Shown here in pieces: positions 25,093-36,167 of a DNA stretch of 64,000 bases. The stretch spans positions 682,001-746,000 of the forward strand of contig NW_027136907.1 of NCBI RefSeq assembly GCF_040869045.1, written 5' to 3'. The stretch comes from Eurosta solidaginis (taxonomy: Eukaryota; Arthropoda; Insecta; Diptera; Tephritidae). The notes below the pieces were generated by a model. That model made no database searches, was not told the DNA's origin, and worked only from the letters and a program-made list of their open reading frames with translations. How positions within the stretch are numbered: position 1 is the first letter of the stretch; each line of letters opens with the position of its first letter. Both the position numbers and the translations under genes were made by a program.

Positions 25093-27039
25093 TTTTAATA
25101 ACTATCTCAAAAATTATCGCTCTGATGCGAACAACTGATGAGTTATCTACTTAAATTTGATGAACAAAACGACTTACGTATTTTAAACATGCTAACCTTT
25201 AGCCCGGTAAGCAAATTAAAAAAAAAACGCAATATGTAGGCTACACGAGAACGGAGACGTCGAGTAACCAAAACAAATGCGTTAAACAAATTCGTACACG
25301 TTATTTATCAATTTAACTCTAGAATTAAAGGATATACAACGAGAAACAACGTTTGACAACCTTTAAACAGTTTTAATAACTATCTCAAAAATTATCGCTC
25401 TGATGCAAACAACTGATGAGTTATCTACTTAAATATGATGAACAAAACGACTTACGTATTTTAAATATGCTAACCTTTAGCCCGGTAAGCAAATTAAAAA
25501 AAAAACGCAATATGTAGGCTACACGAGAACGGAGACGTCGAGTAACCAAAACAAATGCGTTAAACAAATTCGTACACGTTATTTATCAATTTAACTCTAG
25601 AATTAAAGGATATACAACGAGAAACAACGTTTGACAACCTTTAAACAGTTTTAATAACTATCTCAAAAATTGTCGCTCTGATGCAAACAACTGATGAGTT
25701 ATCTACTTAAATTTGATGAACAAAACGACTTACGTATTTTAAACATGCTAACCTTTAGCCCGGTAAGCAAATTAAAAAAAAAACGCAATATGTAGGCTAC
25801 ACGAGAACGGAGAGGTCGAGTAACCAAAACAAATGCGTTAAACAAATTCGTACACGTTATTTATCAATTTAACTCTAGAATTAAAGGATATACAACGAGA
25901 AACAACGTTTGACAACCTTTAAACAGTTTTAATAACTATCTCAAAAATTATCGCTCTGATGCAAACAACTGATGAGTTATCTACTTAAATTTGATGAACA
26001 AAACGACTTACGTATTTTAAACATGCTAACCTTTAGCCCGGTAAGCAAATTAAAAAAAAACGCAATATGTAGGCTGCACGAGAACGGAGAGGTCGAGTAA
26101 CCAAAACAAATGCGTTAAACAAATTCGTACACGTTATTTATCAATTTAACTCTAGAATTAAAGGATATACAACGAGAAACAACGTTTGACAACCTTTACA
26201 CAGTTTTAATAACTATCTCAAAAATTATCACTCTGATGCAAACAACTGATGAGTTATCTACTTAAATTTGATGAACAAAACGACTTACGTATTTTAAACA
26301 TGCTAACCTTTAGCCCGGTAAGCAAATTAAAAAAAAAACCCAATATGTAGGCTACACGAGAACGGAGACGTCGAGTAACCAAAACAAATGCGTTAAACAA
26401 ATTCGTACACGTTATTTATCAATTTAACTCTAGAATTAAAGGATATACAACGAGAAACAACGTTTGACAACCTTTAAACAGTTTTAATAACTATCTCAAA
26501 AATTATCGCTCTGATGCAAACAACTGATGAGTTATCTACTTAAATATGATGAACAAAACGACTTACGTATTTTAAACATGCTAACCTTTAGCCCGGTAAG
26601 CAAATTAAAAAAAAAAAACGCAATATGTAGGCTACACGAGAACGGAGACGTCGAGTAACCAAAACAAATACGTTAAACAAATTCGTACACGTTATTTATC
26701 AATTTAACTCTAGAATTAAAGGATATACAACGAGAAACAACGTTTGACAACCTTTAAACAGTTTTAATAACTATCTCAAAAATTGTCGCTCTGATGCAAA
26801 CAACTGATGAGTTATCTACTTAAATTTGATGAACAAAACGACTTACGTATTTTAAACATGCTAATCTTTAGCCCGGTAAGCAAATTAAAAAAAAAACGCA
26901 ATATGTAGGCTACACGAGAACGGAGACTTCGAGTTACCAAAACAAATGCGTTAAACAAATTCGTACACGTTATTTATCAATTTAACTCTAGAATTAAAGG
27001 ATATACAACGAGAAACAACGTTTGACAAACTTTAAACAG
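25093..27039 (+). repeat. Block K, copy 3 (7 monomers)
   Basis: GATGCGAAC (25125); AAATATGATG with AAATATGC; GGAGAGGTCG (25812); GGCTGCACG with GGAGAGGTCG (26090); TTATCACTC with AACCCAATATG (26339); AAATATGATG with AAATACG; then a plain unit with GAGACTTCG and GAGTTACC. It has the same order as 16628-18572, with only scattered private substitutions. Confidence 0.9.
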
Positions 27040-27318
27040 TTTTAATAACTATCTCAAAAATTGTCGCTCTGATGAAAACAACTGATGAGTTATCTACTTA
27101 AATTTGATGAACAAAACGACTTACGTATTTTAAACATGTTAACCTTTAGCCCGGTAAGCAAATTAAAAAAAAAAACGCAATATGTAGGCTACACGAGAAC
27201 GGAGACGTCGAGTAACCAAAACAAATGCGTTAAACAAATTCGTACACGTTATTTATCAATTTAACTCTAGAATTAAAGGATATACAACGAGAAACAACGT
27301 TTGACAACCTTTAAACAG

Positions 27319-28644
27319 TTTTAATAACTATCTCAAAAATTATCGCTCTGATGCAAACAACTGATGAGTTATCTACTTAAATTTGTTGAACAAACGACTT
27401 ACGTATTTTAAGCATGCTAACCTTTAGCCCGGTAAGCAAAGTAAAAAAAAAAAACGCAATATGTAGGCTAAACGAGAACGGAGACGTCGAGTAACCAAAA
27501 CAAATACGTTAAACAAATTCGTACACGTTATTTATCAATTTAACTCTAGAATTAAAGGATATACAACGAGAAACAACGTTTGACAACCTTTAAACAGTTT
27601 TAATAACTATCTCAAAAATTGTCGCTCTGATGCAAACAACTGATGAGTTATCTACTTAAATTTGATGAACAAAACGACTTACGTATTTTAAACATGCTAA
27701 CCTTTAGCCCGGTAAGCAAATTAAAAAAAAAACGCAATATGTAGGCTACACGAGAACGGAGACGTCGAGTAACCAAAACAAATGCGTTAAACAAATTCGT
27801 ACACGTTATTTATCAATTTAACTCTAGAATTAAAGGATATACAACGAGAAACAACGTTTGACAACCTTTAAACAGTTTTAATAACTATCTCAAAAATTGT
27901 CGCTCTGATGCAAACAACTGATGAGTTATCTACTTAAATTTGATGAACAAAACGACTTACGTATTTTAAACATGCTAACCTTTAGCCCGGTAAGCAAATT
28001 AAAAAAAAAAACGCAATATGTAGGCTACACGAGAACGGAGACGTCGAGTAACCAAAACAAATGCGTTAAACAAATTCGTACACGTTATTTATCAATTTAA
28101 CTCTAGAATTAAAGGATATACAACGAGAAACAACGTTTGACAACCTTTAAACAGTTTTAATAACTATCTCAAAAATTGTCGCTCTGATGCAAACAACTGC
28201 TGAGTTATCTACTCAAATTTGTTGAACAAAACGACTTACGTATTTTAAACATGCTAACCTTTAGCCCGGTAAGCAAATTAAAAAAAAAAACGCAATATGT
28301 AGGCTACACGAGAACGGAGACGTCGAGTAACCAAAACAAATGCGCTAAACAAATTCGTACACGTTATTTATCAATTATCTCAAAAATTATCGCTGTGATG
28401 CAAACAACTGATGAGTTATCTACTTAAATTTGTTGAACAAAACGACTTACGTATTTTAAGCATGCTAAACTTTAGCCCGGTAAGCAAATTAAAAAAAAAA
28501 ACGCAATATGTAGGCTACACGAGAACGGAGACGTCGAGTAACCAAAACAAATGCGTTAAACAAATTCGTACACGTTATTTATCAATTTAACTCTAGAATT
28601 AAAGGATATACAACGAGAAACAACGTTTGACAACCTTTAAACAG
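27319..28644 (+). repeat. Block D, copy 2 (5 monomers, one with a 68-bp deletion)
   Basis: Repeats 15024-16348: GCAAAGTAAAA, GGCTAAACG (27466), AATGCGCTAAAC, the 68-bp deletion junction at 28375/28376, GCTGTGATG and GCTAAACTTT. One A is missing in GAACAAACGAC near 27391. Upstream, GATGAAAAC and GAGTTACC also correspond to about 13.8-13.95 kb but with three fewer monomers in between. Confidence 0.92.
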
Positions 28645-29482
28645 TTTTAATAACTATCTCAAAAATTGTCGCTCTGATGCAAACAACTGATGAGTTATCT
28701 ACTTAAATTTGATGAACAAAACGACTTACGTATTTTAAACATGCTAACCTTTAGCCCGGTAAGCAAATTAAAAAAAAAAACGCAATATGTAGGCTACACG
28801 GGAACGAAGACGTCGAGTAACCAAAACAAATGCGTTAAACAAATTCGTACACGTTATTTATCAATTTAACTCTAGAATTAAAGGATATACAACGAGAAAC
28901 AACGTTTGACAACCTTTAAACAGTTTTAATAACTATCTCAAAAATTGTCGCTCTGATGCAAACAACTGATGAGTTATCTACTTAAATTTGATGAACAAAA
29001 CGACTTACGTATTTTAAACATGCTAACCTTTAGCCCGGTAAGCAAATTAAAAAAAAAAAAACGCAATATGTAGGCTACACGAGAACGGAGACGTCGAGTA
29101 ACCAAAACAAATGCGTTAAACAAATTCGTACAGGTTATTTATCAATTAAACTCTAGAATTAAAGGATATACAACGAGAAACAACGTTTGACAACCTTTAA
29201 ACAGTTTTAATAACTATCTCAAAAATTATCGCTCTGATGCAAACAACTGATGAGTTATCTACTTAAATTTGATGAACAAAACGACTTACGTATTTTAAAC
29301 ATGCTAACCTTTAGCCCGACAAGCAAATTAAAAAAAAAACGCGATATGTAGGCTACACGAGAGCGGAGACGTCGAGTAACCAAAACAAATGCGTTAAACA
29401 AATTCGTACACGTTATTTATCAATTTAACTCTAGAATTAAAGGATATACAACGAGAAACAACGTTTGACAACCTTTAAACAG
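28155..29482 (+). repeat. Block E, copy 1 (5 monomers)
   Basis: Overlaps the end of block D copy 2. The series is CTGCTGAG with the 68-bp deletion, an AAGCATGC/TTGTTG unit, a unit with CACGGGAACGAAGACG (28797), a unit with ATCAATTAAACTC, and an ATTATCGC unit. It corresponds to 40619-41939, offset about 12,463 bp. Private changes in this copy include ACAGGTTATT, CCCGACAAGC and GCGATATG. Confidence 0.8.
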
Positions 29483-30595
29483 TTTTAATAACTATCTCAA
29501 AAATTGTCGCTCTGATGCAAACAACTGATGAGTTATCTACTTAAATTTGATAAACAAAACGACTTACGTATTTTAAACATGCTAACCTTTAGCCCGGCAA
29601 GCAAATTAAAAAAAAAAACGCAATATGTAGGCTACACGAGAACGGAGACGTCGAGTAACCAAAACAAATGCGTTAAACAAATTCGTACACGTTATTTATC
29701 AATTTAACTATAGGATTAAAGGATATACAACGAGAAACAACGTTTGACAACCTTTAAACAGTTTTAATAACTCTCTCAAAAATTGTCGCTCTGATGCAAA
29801 CAACTGATGAGTTATCTACTTAAATTTGATGTACAAAACGACTTACGTATTTTAAACATGCTAACCTTTAGCCCGGTAAGCAAATTAAAAAAAAAACGCA
29901 ATATGTAGGCTACACGAGAACGGAGACGTCGAGTAACCAAAACAAATGCGTTAAACAAATTCGTACACGTTATTTATCAATTTAACTCTAGAATTAAAGG
30001 ATATACAACGAGAAACAATGTTTGACAACCTTTAAACAGTTTGAATAACTATCTCAAAAATTGTCGCTCTGATGCAAACAACTGATGAGTTATCTATTCA
30101 AATTTGTTGAACAAAACGACTTACGTATTTTAAACATGCTAACCTTTAGCCCAGTAAGCCAATTAAAAAAAAAACGCAATATGTAGGCTACACGAAAACG
30201 GAGACGTCGAGTAACCAAAACAAATGCGTTAAACAAATTCGTACACGTTATTTATCAATTTAACTCTAGAATTAAAGGATATACAACGAGAAACAACGTT
30301 TGACAACCTTTAAACAGTTTTAATAACTATCTCAAAAATTGTCGCTCTGATGCAAACAACTGATGAGTTATCTACTTAAATTTGATGAACAAAACGACTT
30401 ACGTATTTTAAACATGCTAACCTTTAGCCCGGCAAGCAAATTAAAAAAAAAACGCAATATGTAGGCTACACGAGAACGGAGACGTCGAGTAACCAAAACA
30501 AATGCGTTAAACAAATTCGTACACGTTATTTATCAATTTAACTCTAGAATTAAAGGATATACAACGAGAAACAACGTTTGACAACCTTTAAACAG
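29483..30595 (+). repeat. Four monomers, first appearance of the CCGGCAAGC allele
   Basis: CCGGCAAGC instead of CCGGTAAGC is first seen at about 29596 and is then scattered to the end of the window (for example 33218, 36837, 48450, 62375, 63775). I saw none before this point. The stretch also holds GATAAACAAAAC, AACTATAGG with AACTCTCTC, and CCAGTAAGCCAATT. Confidence 0.7.
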
Positions 30596-31434
30596 TTTTA
30601 ATAACTATCTCAAAAATTGTCGCTCTGATGCAAACAACTGATGAGTTATCTACTTAAATTTGATGAACAAAACGACTTACGTATTTTAAACATGCTAACC
30701 TTTATACCGGCAAGCAAATTAAAAAAAAAAACGCAATATGTAGGCTACACGAGAACGGAGACGTCGAGTAACCAAAACAAATGCGTTAAACAAATTCGTA
30801 CACGTTATTTATCAATTTAACTCTAGAATTAAAGGATATACAACGAGAAACAACGTTTGACAACCTTTAAACAGTTTTAATAACTATCTCAAAAATTGTC
30901 GCTCTGATGCAAACAACTGATGAGTTATCTACTTAAATTTGATGAGCGAAACGACTTACGTATTTTAAACATGCTAACCTTTAGCCCGGTAAGCAAATTA
31001 AAAAAAAAAAACGCAATATGTAGGCTACACGAGAACGGAGACGTCGAGTAACCAAAACAAATGCGTTAAACAAATTCGTACACGTTATTTATCAATTTAA
31101 CTCTAGAATTAAAGGATATACAACGAGAAACAACGTTTGACAACCTTTAAACAGTTTTAATAATTATCTCAAAAATTGTCGCTCTGATGCAAACAACTGA
31201 TGAGTTATCTACTCAAATTTGTTGAACAAAACGACTTACGTATTTTAAACATGCTAACCTTTAGCCCGGTAAGCAAATTAAAAAAAAAAAACGCAATATG
31301 TAGGCTACACGAGAACGGAGACGTCGAGTAACCAAAACAGATGCGTTAAACAAATTCGTACACGTTATTTATCAATTTAACTCTAGAATTAAAGGATATA
31401 CAACGAGAAACAACGTTTGACAACCTTTAAACAG
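30596..31434 (+). repeat. Block H, copy 1 (3 monomers, contains a complete hammerhead-like core)
   Basis: Unit order: TTTATACCGGCAAGC; GATGAGCGAAACGAC; TAATAATTATCTC with TCAAATTTGTTG. Copied at 33662-34497 with offset about 3,066 bp (11 monomers). The middle unit holds the GAAA core version of the hammerhead-like motif. Confidence 0.85.
30909..30974 (+). ncRNA. Hammerhead-like motif with complete core (GAAA), copy 1
   Basis: Same architecture as the consensus motif, but the second core box reads GAAA (30948-30951) after stem II ends in GATGAGC. CTGATGA is at 30917-30923. Stem II is 30924-30947, with G-C closing and a U-G wobble second pair. Stem III is ACG-ACTTA-CGT at 30951-30961. The predicted cleavage is after A30962. 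All invariant core positions (C3 to A9, G12 to A14, A15.1-U16.1, H17) are satisfied. Stem I remains weak, so activity is uncertain. This monomer is homologous to the one at 33974-34039 through a block duplication about 3,065 bp apart. Confidence 0.45.
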
Positions 31435-32547
31435 TTTTAATAACTATCTCAAAAATTGTCGCTCTGATGCAAACAACTGATGAGTTATCTACTCAGATTT
31501 GTTGAACAAAACGACTTACGTATTTTAAACATGCTAACCTTTAGCCCGGTAAGCAAATTAAAAAAAAAACGCAATATGTAGGCTACACGAGAACGGAGAC
31601 GTCGAGTAACCAAAACAAATGCGTTAAACAAATTCGTACACGTTATTTATCAATTTAACTCTAGAATTAAAGGATATACAACGAGAAACAACGTTTGACA
31701 ACCTTTAAACAGTTTTAATAACTATCTCAAAAATTGTCGCTCTGATGCAAACAACTGATGAGTTATCTACTTAAATTTGATGAACAAAACGACTTACGTA
31801 TTTTAAACATGCTAACCTTTAGCCCGGTAAGCAAATTAAAAAAAAAACGCAATATGTAGGCTACACGAGAACGGAGACGTCGAGTAACCAAAACAAATAC
31901 GTTAAACAAATTCGTACACGTTATTTATCAATTTAACTCTAGAATTAAAGGATATACAACGAGAAACAACGTTTGACAACCTTTAAACAGTTTTAATAAC
32001 TATCTCAAAAATTGTCGCTCTGATGCAAACAACTGATGAGTTATCTACTTAAATTTGTTGAACAAAACGACTTACGTATTTTAAACATGCTAACCTTTAG
32101 CCCGGTAAGCAAATTAAAAAAAAAAACGCAATATGTAGGCTACACGAGAACGGAGACGTCGAGTAACCAAAACAAATGCGTTAAACAAATTCGTACACGT
32201 TATTTATTAATTTAACTCTAGAATTAAAGGATATACAACGAGAAACAACGTTTGACAACCTTTAAACAGTTTTAATAACTATCTCAAAAATTGTCGCTCT
32301 GATGCAAACAACTGATGAGTTATCTACTCAAATTTGTTGAACAAAACGACTTACGTATTTTAAACATGCTAACCTTTAGCCCGGTAAGCAAATTAAAAAA
32401 AAAACGCAATATGTAGGCTACACGAGAACGGAGACGTCGAGTAACCAAAACAAATACGTTAAACAAATTCGTACACGTTATTTATCAATTTAACTCTAGA
32501 ATTAAAGGATATACAACGAGAAACAACGTTTGACAACCTTTAAACAG
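31435..32547 (+). repeat. Four monomers, mixed GATGAAC and TTGTTGAAC types
   Basis: Satellite only. One unit has TACTCAGATTTG (about 31490), a change seen again at about 43109. GATGAAC/AAATACG and TTGTTG units follow. Confidence 0.7.
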
Positions 32548-33661
32548 TTTTAATAACTATCTCAAAAATTGTCGCTCTGATGCAAACAACTGATAAGTTA
32601 TCTACTTAAATTTATTGAACAAAACGACTTACGTATTTTAAACATGCTAACCTTTAGCCCGGTAAGCAAATTAAAAAAAAAACGCAATATGTAGGCTACA
32701 CGAGAACGGAGACGTCGAGTAACCAAAACAAATGCATTAAACAAATTCGTACACGTTATTTATCAATTTAACTCTAGAATTAAAGGATATACAACGAGAA
32801 ACAACGTTTGACAACCTTTAAACAGTTTTAATAACTATCTCAAAAATTGTCGCTCTGATGCAAACAACTGATGAGTTATCTACTCAAATTTGTTGAACAA
32901 AACGACTTACGTATTTTAAACGTGCTAACCTTTAGCCCGGTAAGCAAATTAAAAAAAAACGCAATATGTGAGCTACACGAGAACGGAGACGTCGAGTAAC
33001 CAAAACAAATGCGTTAAACAAATTCGTACACGTTATTTATCAATTTAACTCTAGAATTAAAGGATATACAACGAGAAACAACGTTTGACAACCTTTAAAC
33101 AGTTTTAATAACTATCTCAAAAATTATCGCTCTGATGCAAACAACTGATGAGTTATCTACTTAAATTTGATGAACAAAACGATTTACGTATTTTAAACAT
33201 GCTAACCTTTAGCCCGGCAAGCAAATTAAAAAAAAAAACGCAATATGTAGGCTACACGAGAACAGAGACGTCGAGTAACCAAAACAAATGCGTTAAACAA
33301 ATTCGTACACGTTATTTATCAATTTAACTCTAGAATTAAAGGATATACAACGAGAAACAACGTTTGACAACCTTTAAACAGTTTTAATAACTATCTCAAA
33401 AATTGTCGCTCTGATGCAAACACCTGATGAGTTATCTACTTAAATTTGATGAACAAAACGACTTACGTATTTTAAGCATGCTAACCTTTAGCCCGGTAAG
33501 CAAATTAAAAAAAAAAAACGCAATATGTAGGCTACACGAGAACGGAGACGTCGAGTAACCAAAACAAATGCGTTAAACAAATTCGTACACGTTATTTATC
33601 AATTTAACTCTAGAATTAAAGGATATACAACGAGAAACAACGTTTGACAACCTTTAAACAG
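32548..33661 (+). repeat. Block F, copy 1 (4 monomers)
   Basis: Unit order: TTTATTGAAC with AATGCATTAAAC; TCAAATTTGTTG; ATTATCGC with CCGGCAAGC and GAACAGAGACG; GATGAAC with AAGCATGC. Repeated at 36168-37279 (offset about 3,620 bp) and 47779-48891. Private changes include GATAAGTT, AACGTGCTAACC, ATGTGAGC and CACCTGATG. Confidence 0.88.
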
Positions 33662-34497
33662 TTTTAATAACTATCTCAAAAATTGTCGCTCTGATGCAAA
33701 CAACTGATGAGTTATCTACTTAAATTTGATGAACAAAACGACTTACGTATTTTAAACATGCTAACCTTTATCCCGGCAAGCAAATTAAAAAAAAAACGCA
33801 ATATGTAGGCTACACGAGAACGGAGACGTCGAGTAACCAAAACAAATGCGTTAAACAAATTCGTACACGTTATTTATCAATTTAACTCTAGAATTAAAGG
33901 ATATACAACGAGAAACAACGTTTGACAACCTTTAAACAGTTTTAATAACTATCTCAAAAATTGTCGCTCTGATGCAAACAACTGATGAGTTATCTACTTA
34001 AATTTGATGAACGAAACGACTTACGTATTTTAAACATGCTAACCTTTAGCCCGGTAAGCAAATTAAAAAAAAAAAACGCAATATGTAGGCTACACGAGAA
34101 CGGAGACGTCGAGTAACCAAAACAAATGCGTTAAACAAATTCGTACACGTTATTTATCAATTTAACTCTAGAATTAAAGGATATACAACGAGAAACAACG
34201 TTTGACAACCTTTAAACAGTTTTAATAATTATCTCAAAAATTGTCGCTCTGATGCAAACAACTGATGAGTTATCTACTCAAATTTGTTGAACAAAACGAC
34301 TTACGTATTTTAAACATGCTAACCTTTAGCCCGGTAAACAAATTAAAAAAAAAACGCAATATGTAGGCTACACGAGAACGGAGACGTCGAGTAACCAAAA
34401 CAAATGCGTTAAACAAATTCGTACACGTTATTTATCAATTTAACTCTAGAATTAAAGGATATACAACGAGAAACAACGTTTGACAACCTTTAAACAG
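33662..34497 (+). repeat. Block H, copy 2 (3 monomers, contains a complete hammerhead-like core)
   Basis: Unit order: TTTATCCCGGCAAGC; GATGAACGAAACGAC (34005-34019); TAATAATTATCTC (34226) with TCAAATTTGTTG. The A-to-G change giving GAAA is shared with 30596-31434, so it was present before the block was duplicated. Confidence 0.85.
33974..34039 (+). ncRNA. Hammerhead-like motif with complete core (GAAA), copy 2
   Basis: CTGATGA lies at 33982-33988. Stem II is 33989-34012, with GTT/AAC closing pairs plus ATC/GAT and one bulged G. GAAA is at 34013-34016. Stem III is ACG-ACTTA-CGT at 34016-34026, and the predicted cut is between A34027 and T34028. This is the best match in the window to a type I hammerhead because both the core and stem II are intact. 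Stem I has A-U, A-U, a C/U mismatch and A-U next to the core, then an internal loop and GCA/TGC. If transcribed and active, RNA would be cut once here; tandem release of monomers would not occur because neighbouring copies carry A at core position 12. Confidence 0.48.
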
Positions 34498-36167
34498 TTT
34501 TAATAACTATCTCAAAAATTGCCGCTCTGATGCAAACAACTGATGAGTTATCTACTTAAATTTGATGAACAAAACGACTTACGTATTTTAAACATGCTAA
34601 CCTTTAGCCCGGTAAGCAAATTAAAAAAAAAACGCAATATGTAGGCTACACGAGAACGGAGACGTCGAGTAACCAAAACAAATACGTTAAACAAATTCGT
34701 ACACGTTATTTATCAATTTAACTCTAGAATTAAAGGATATACAACGAGAAACAACGTTTGACAACCTTTAAACAGTTTTAATAACTATCTCAAAAATTGT
34801 CGCTCTGATGCAAACAACTGATGAGTTATCTACTTAAATTTGTTGAACAAAACGACTTACGTATTTTAAACATGCTAACCTTTAGCCCGGTAAGCAAATT
34901 AAAAAAAAAACGCAATATGTAGGCTACACGAGAACGGAGACGTCGAGTAACCAAAACAAATGCGTTAAACAAATTCGTACACGTTATTTATCAATTTAAC
35001 TCTAGAATTAAAGGATATACAACGAGAAACAACGTTTGACAACCTTTAAAACGTTTTAATAACTATCTCAAAAATTGTCGCTCTGATGCAAACAACTGGT
35101 GAGTTATCTACTTAAATTTGATGAACAAAACGACTTACGTATTTTAAACATGCTAACCTTTAGCCCGGTAAGCAAATTAAAAAAAAAACGCAATATGTAG
35201 GCTACACGAGAACGGAGACGTCGAGTAACCAAAACAAATGCGTTAAACAAATTCGTACACGTTATTTATCAATTTAACTCTAGAATTAAAGGATATACAA
35301 CGAGAAACAACGTTTGACAACCTTTAAACAGTTTTAATAACTATCTCAAAAATTGTCGCTCTGATGCAAACAACTGATGAGTTATCTACTTAAATTTGAT
35401 GAACAAAACGACTTACGTATTTTAAACATGCTAACCTTTAGCCCGGTAAGCAAATTTAAAAAAAAAACGCAATATGTAGGCTACACGAGAACGGAGACGT
35501 CGAATAACCAAAACAAATGCGTTAAACAAATTCGTACACGTTATTTATTAATTTAACTCTAGAATTAAAGGATATACAACGAGAAACAACGTTTGACAAC
35601 CTTTAAACAGTTTTAATAACTATCTCAAAAATTGTCGCTCTGATGCAAACAACTGATGAGTTATCTACTCAAATTTGTTGAACAAAACGACTTACGTATT
35701 TTAAACATGCTAACCTTTAGCCCGGTAAGCAAATTAAAAAAAAAACGCAATATGTAGGCTACACGAGAACGGAGACGTCGAGTAACCAAAACAAATGCGT
35801 TAAACAAATTCGTACACGTTATTTATCAATTTAACTCTAGAATTAAAGGATATACAACGAGAAACAACGTTTGACAACCTTTAAAACGTTTTAATAACTA
35901 TCTCAAAAATTGTCGCTCTGATGCAAACAACTGATGAGTTATCTACTTAAATTTGATGAACAAAACGACTTACATATTTTAAACATGCTAACCTTTAGCC
36001 CGGTAAGCAAATTAAAAAAAAAAACGCAATATGTAGGCTACACGAGAACGGAGACGTCGAGTAACCAAAACAAATACGTTAAACAAATTCGTACACGTTA
36101 TTTATCAATTTAACTCTAGAATTAAAGGATATACAACGAGAAACAACGTTTGACAACCTTTAAACAG
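34498..36167 (+). repeat. Six monomers with a three-unit repeat marked TTTAAAACG
   Basis: The unit boundary reads CCTTTAAAACGTTTTAA instead of CCTTTAAACAGTTTTAA at about 35046 and 35883, three monomers apart. AAATTTAAAA and CGAATAACC occur near 35.45-35.51 kb, and TTACATATTTT near 35970 removes the TACGTA palindrome. Confidence 0.75.
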
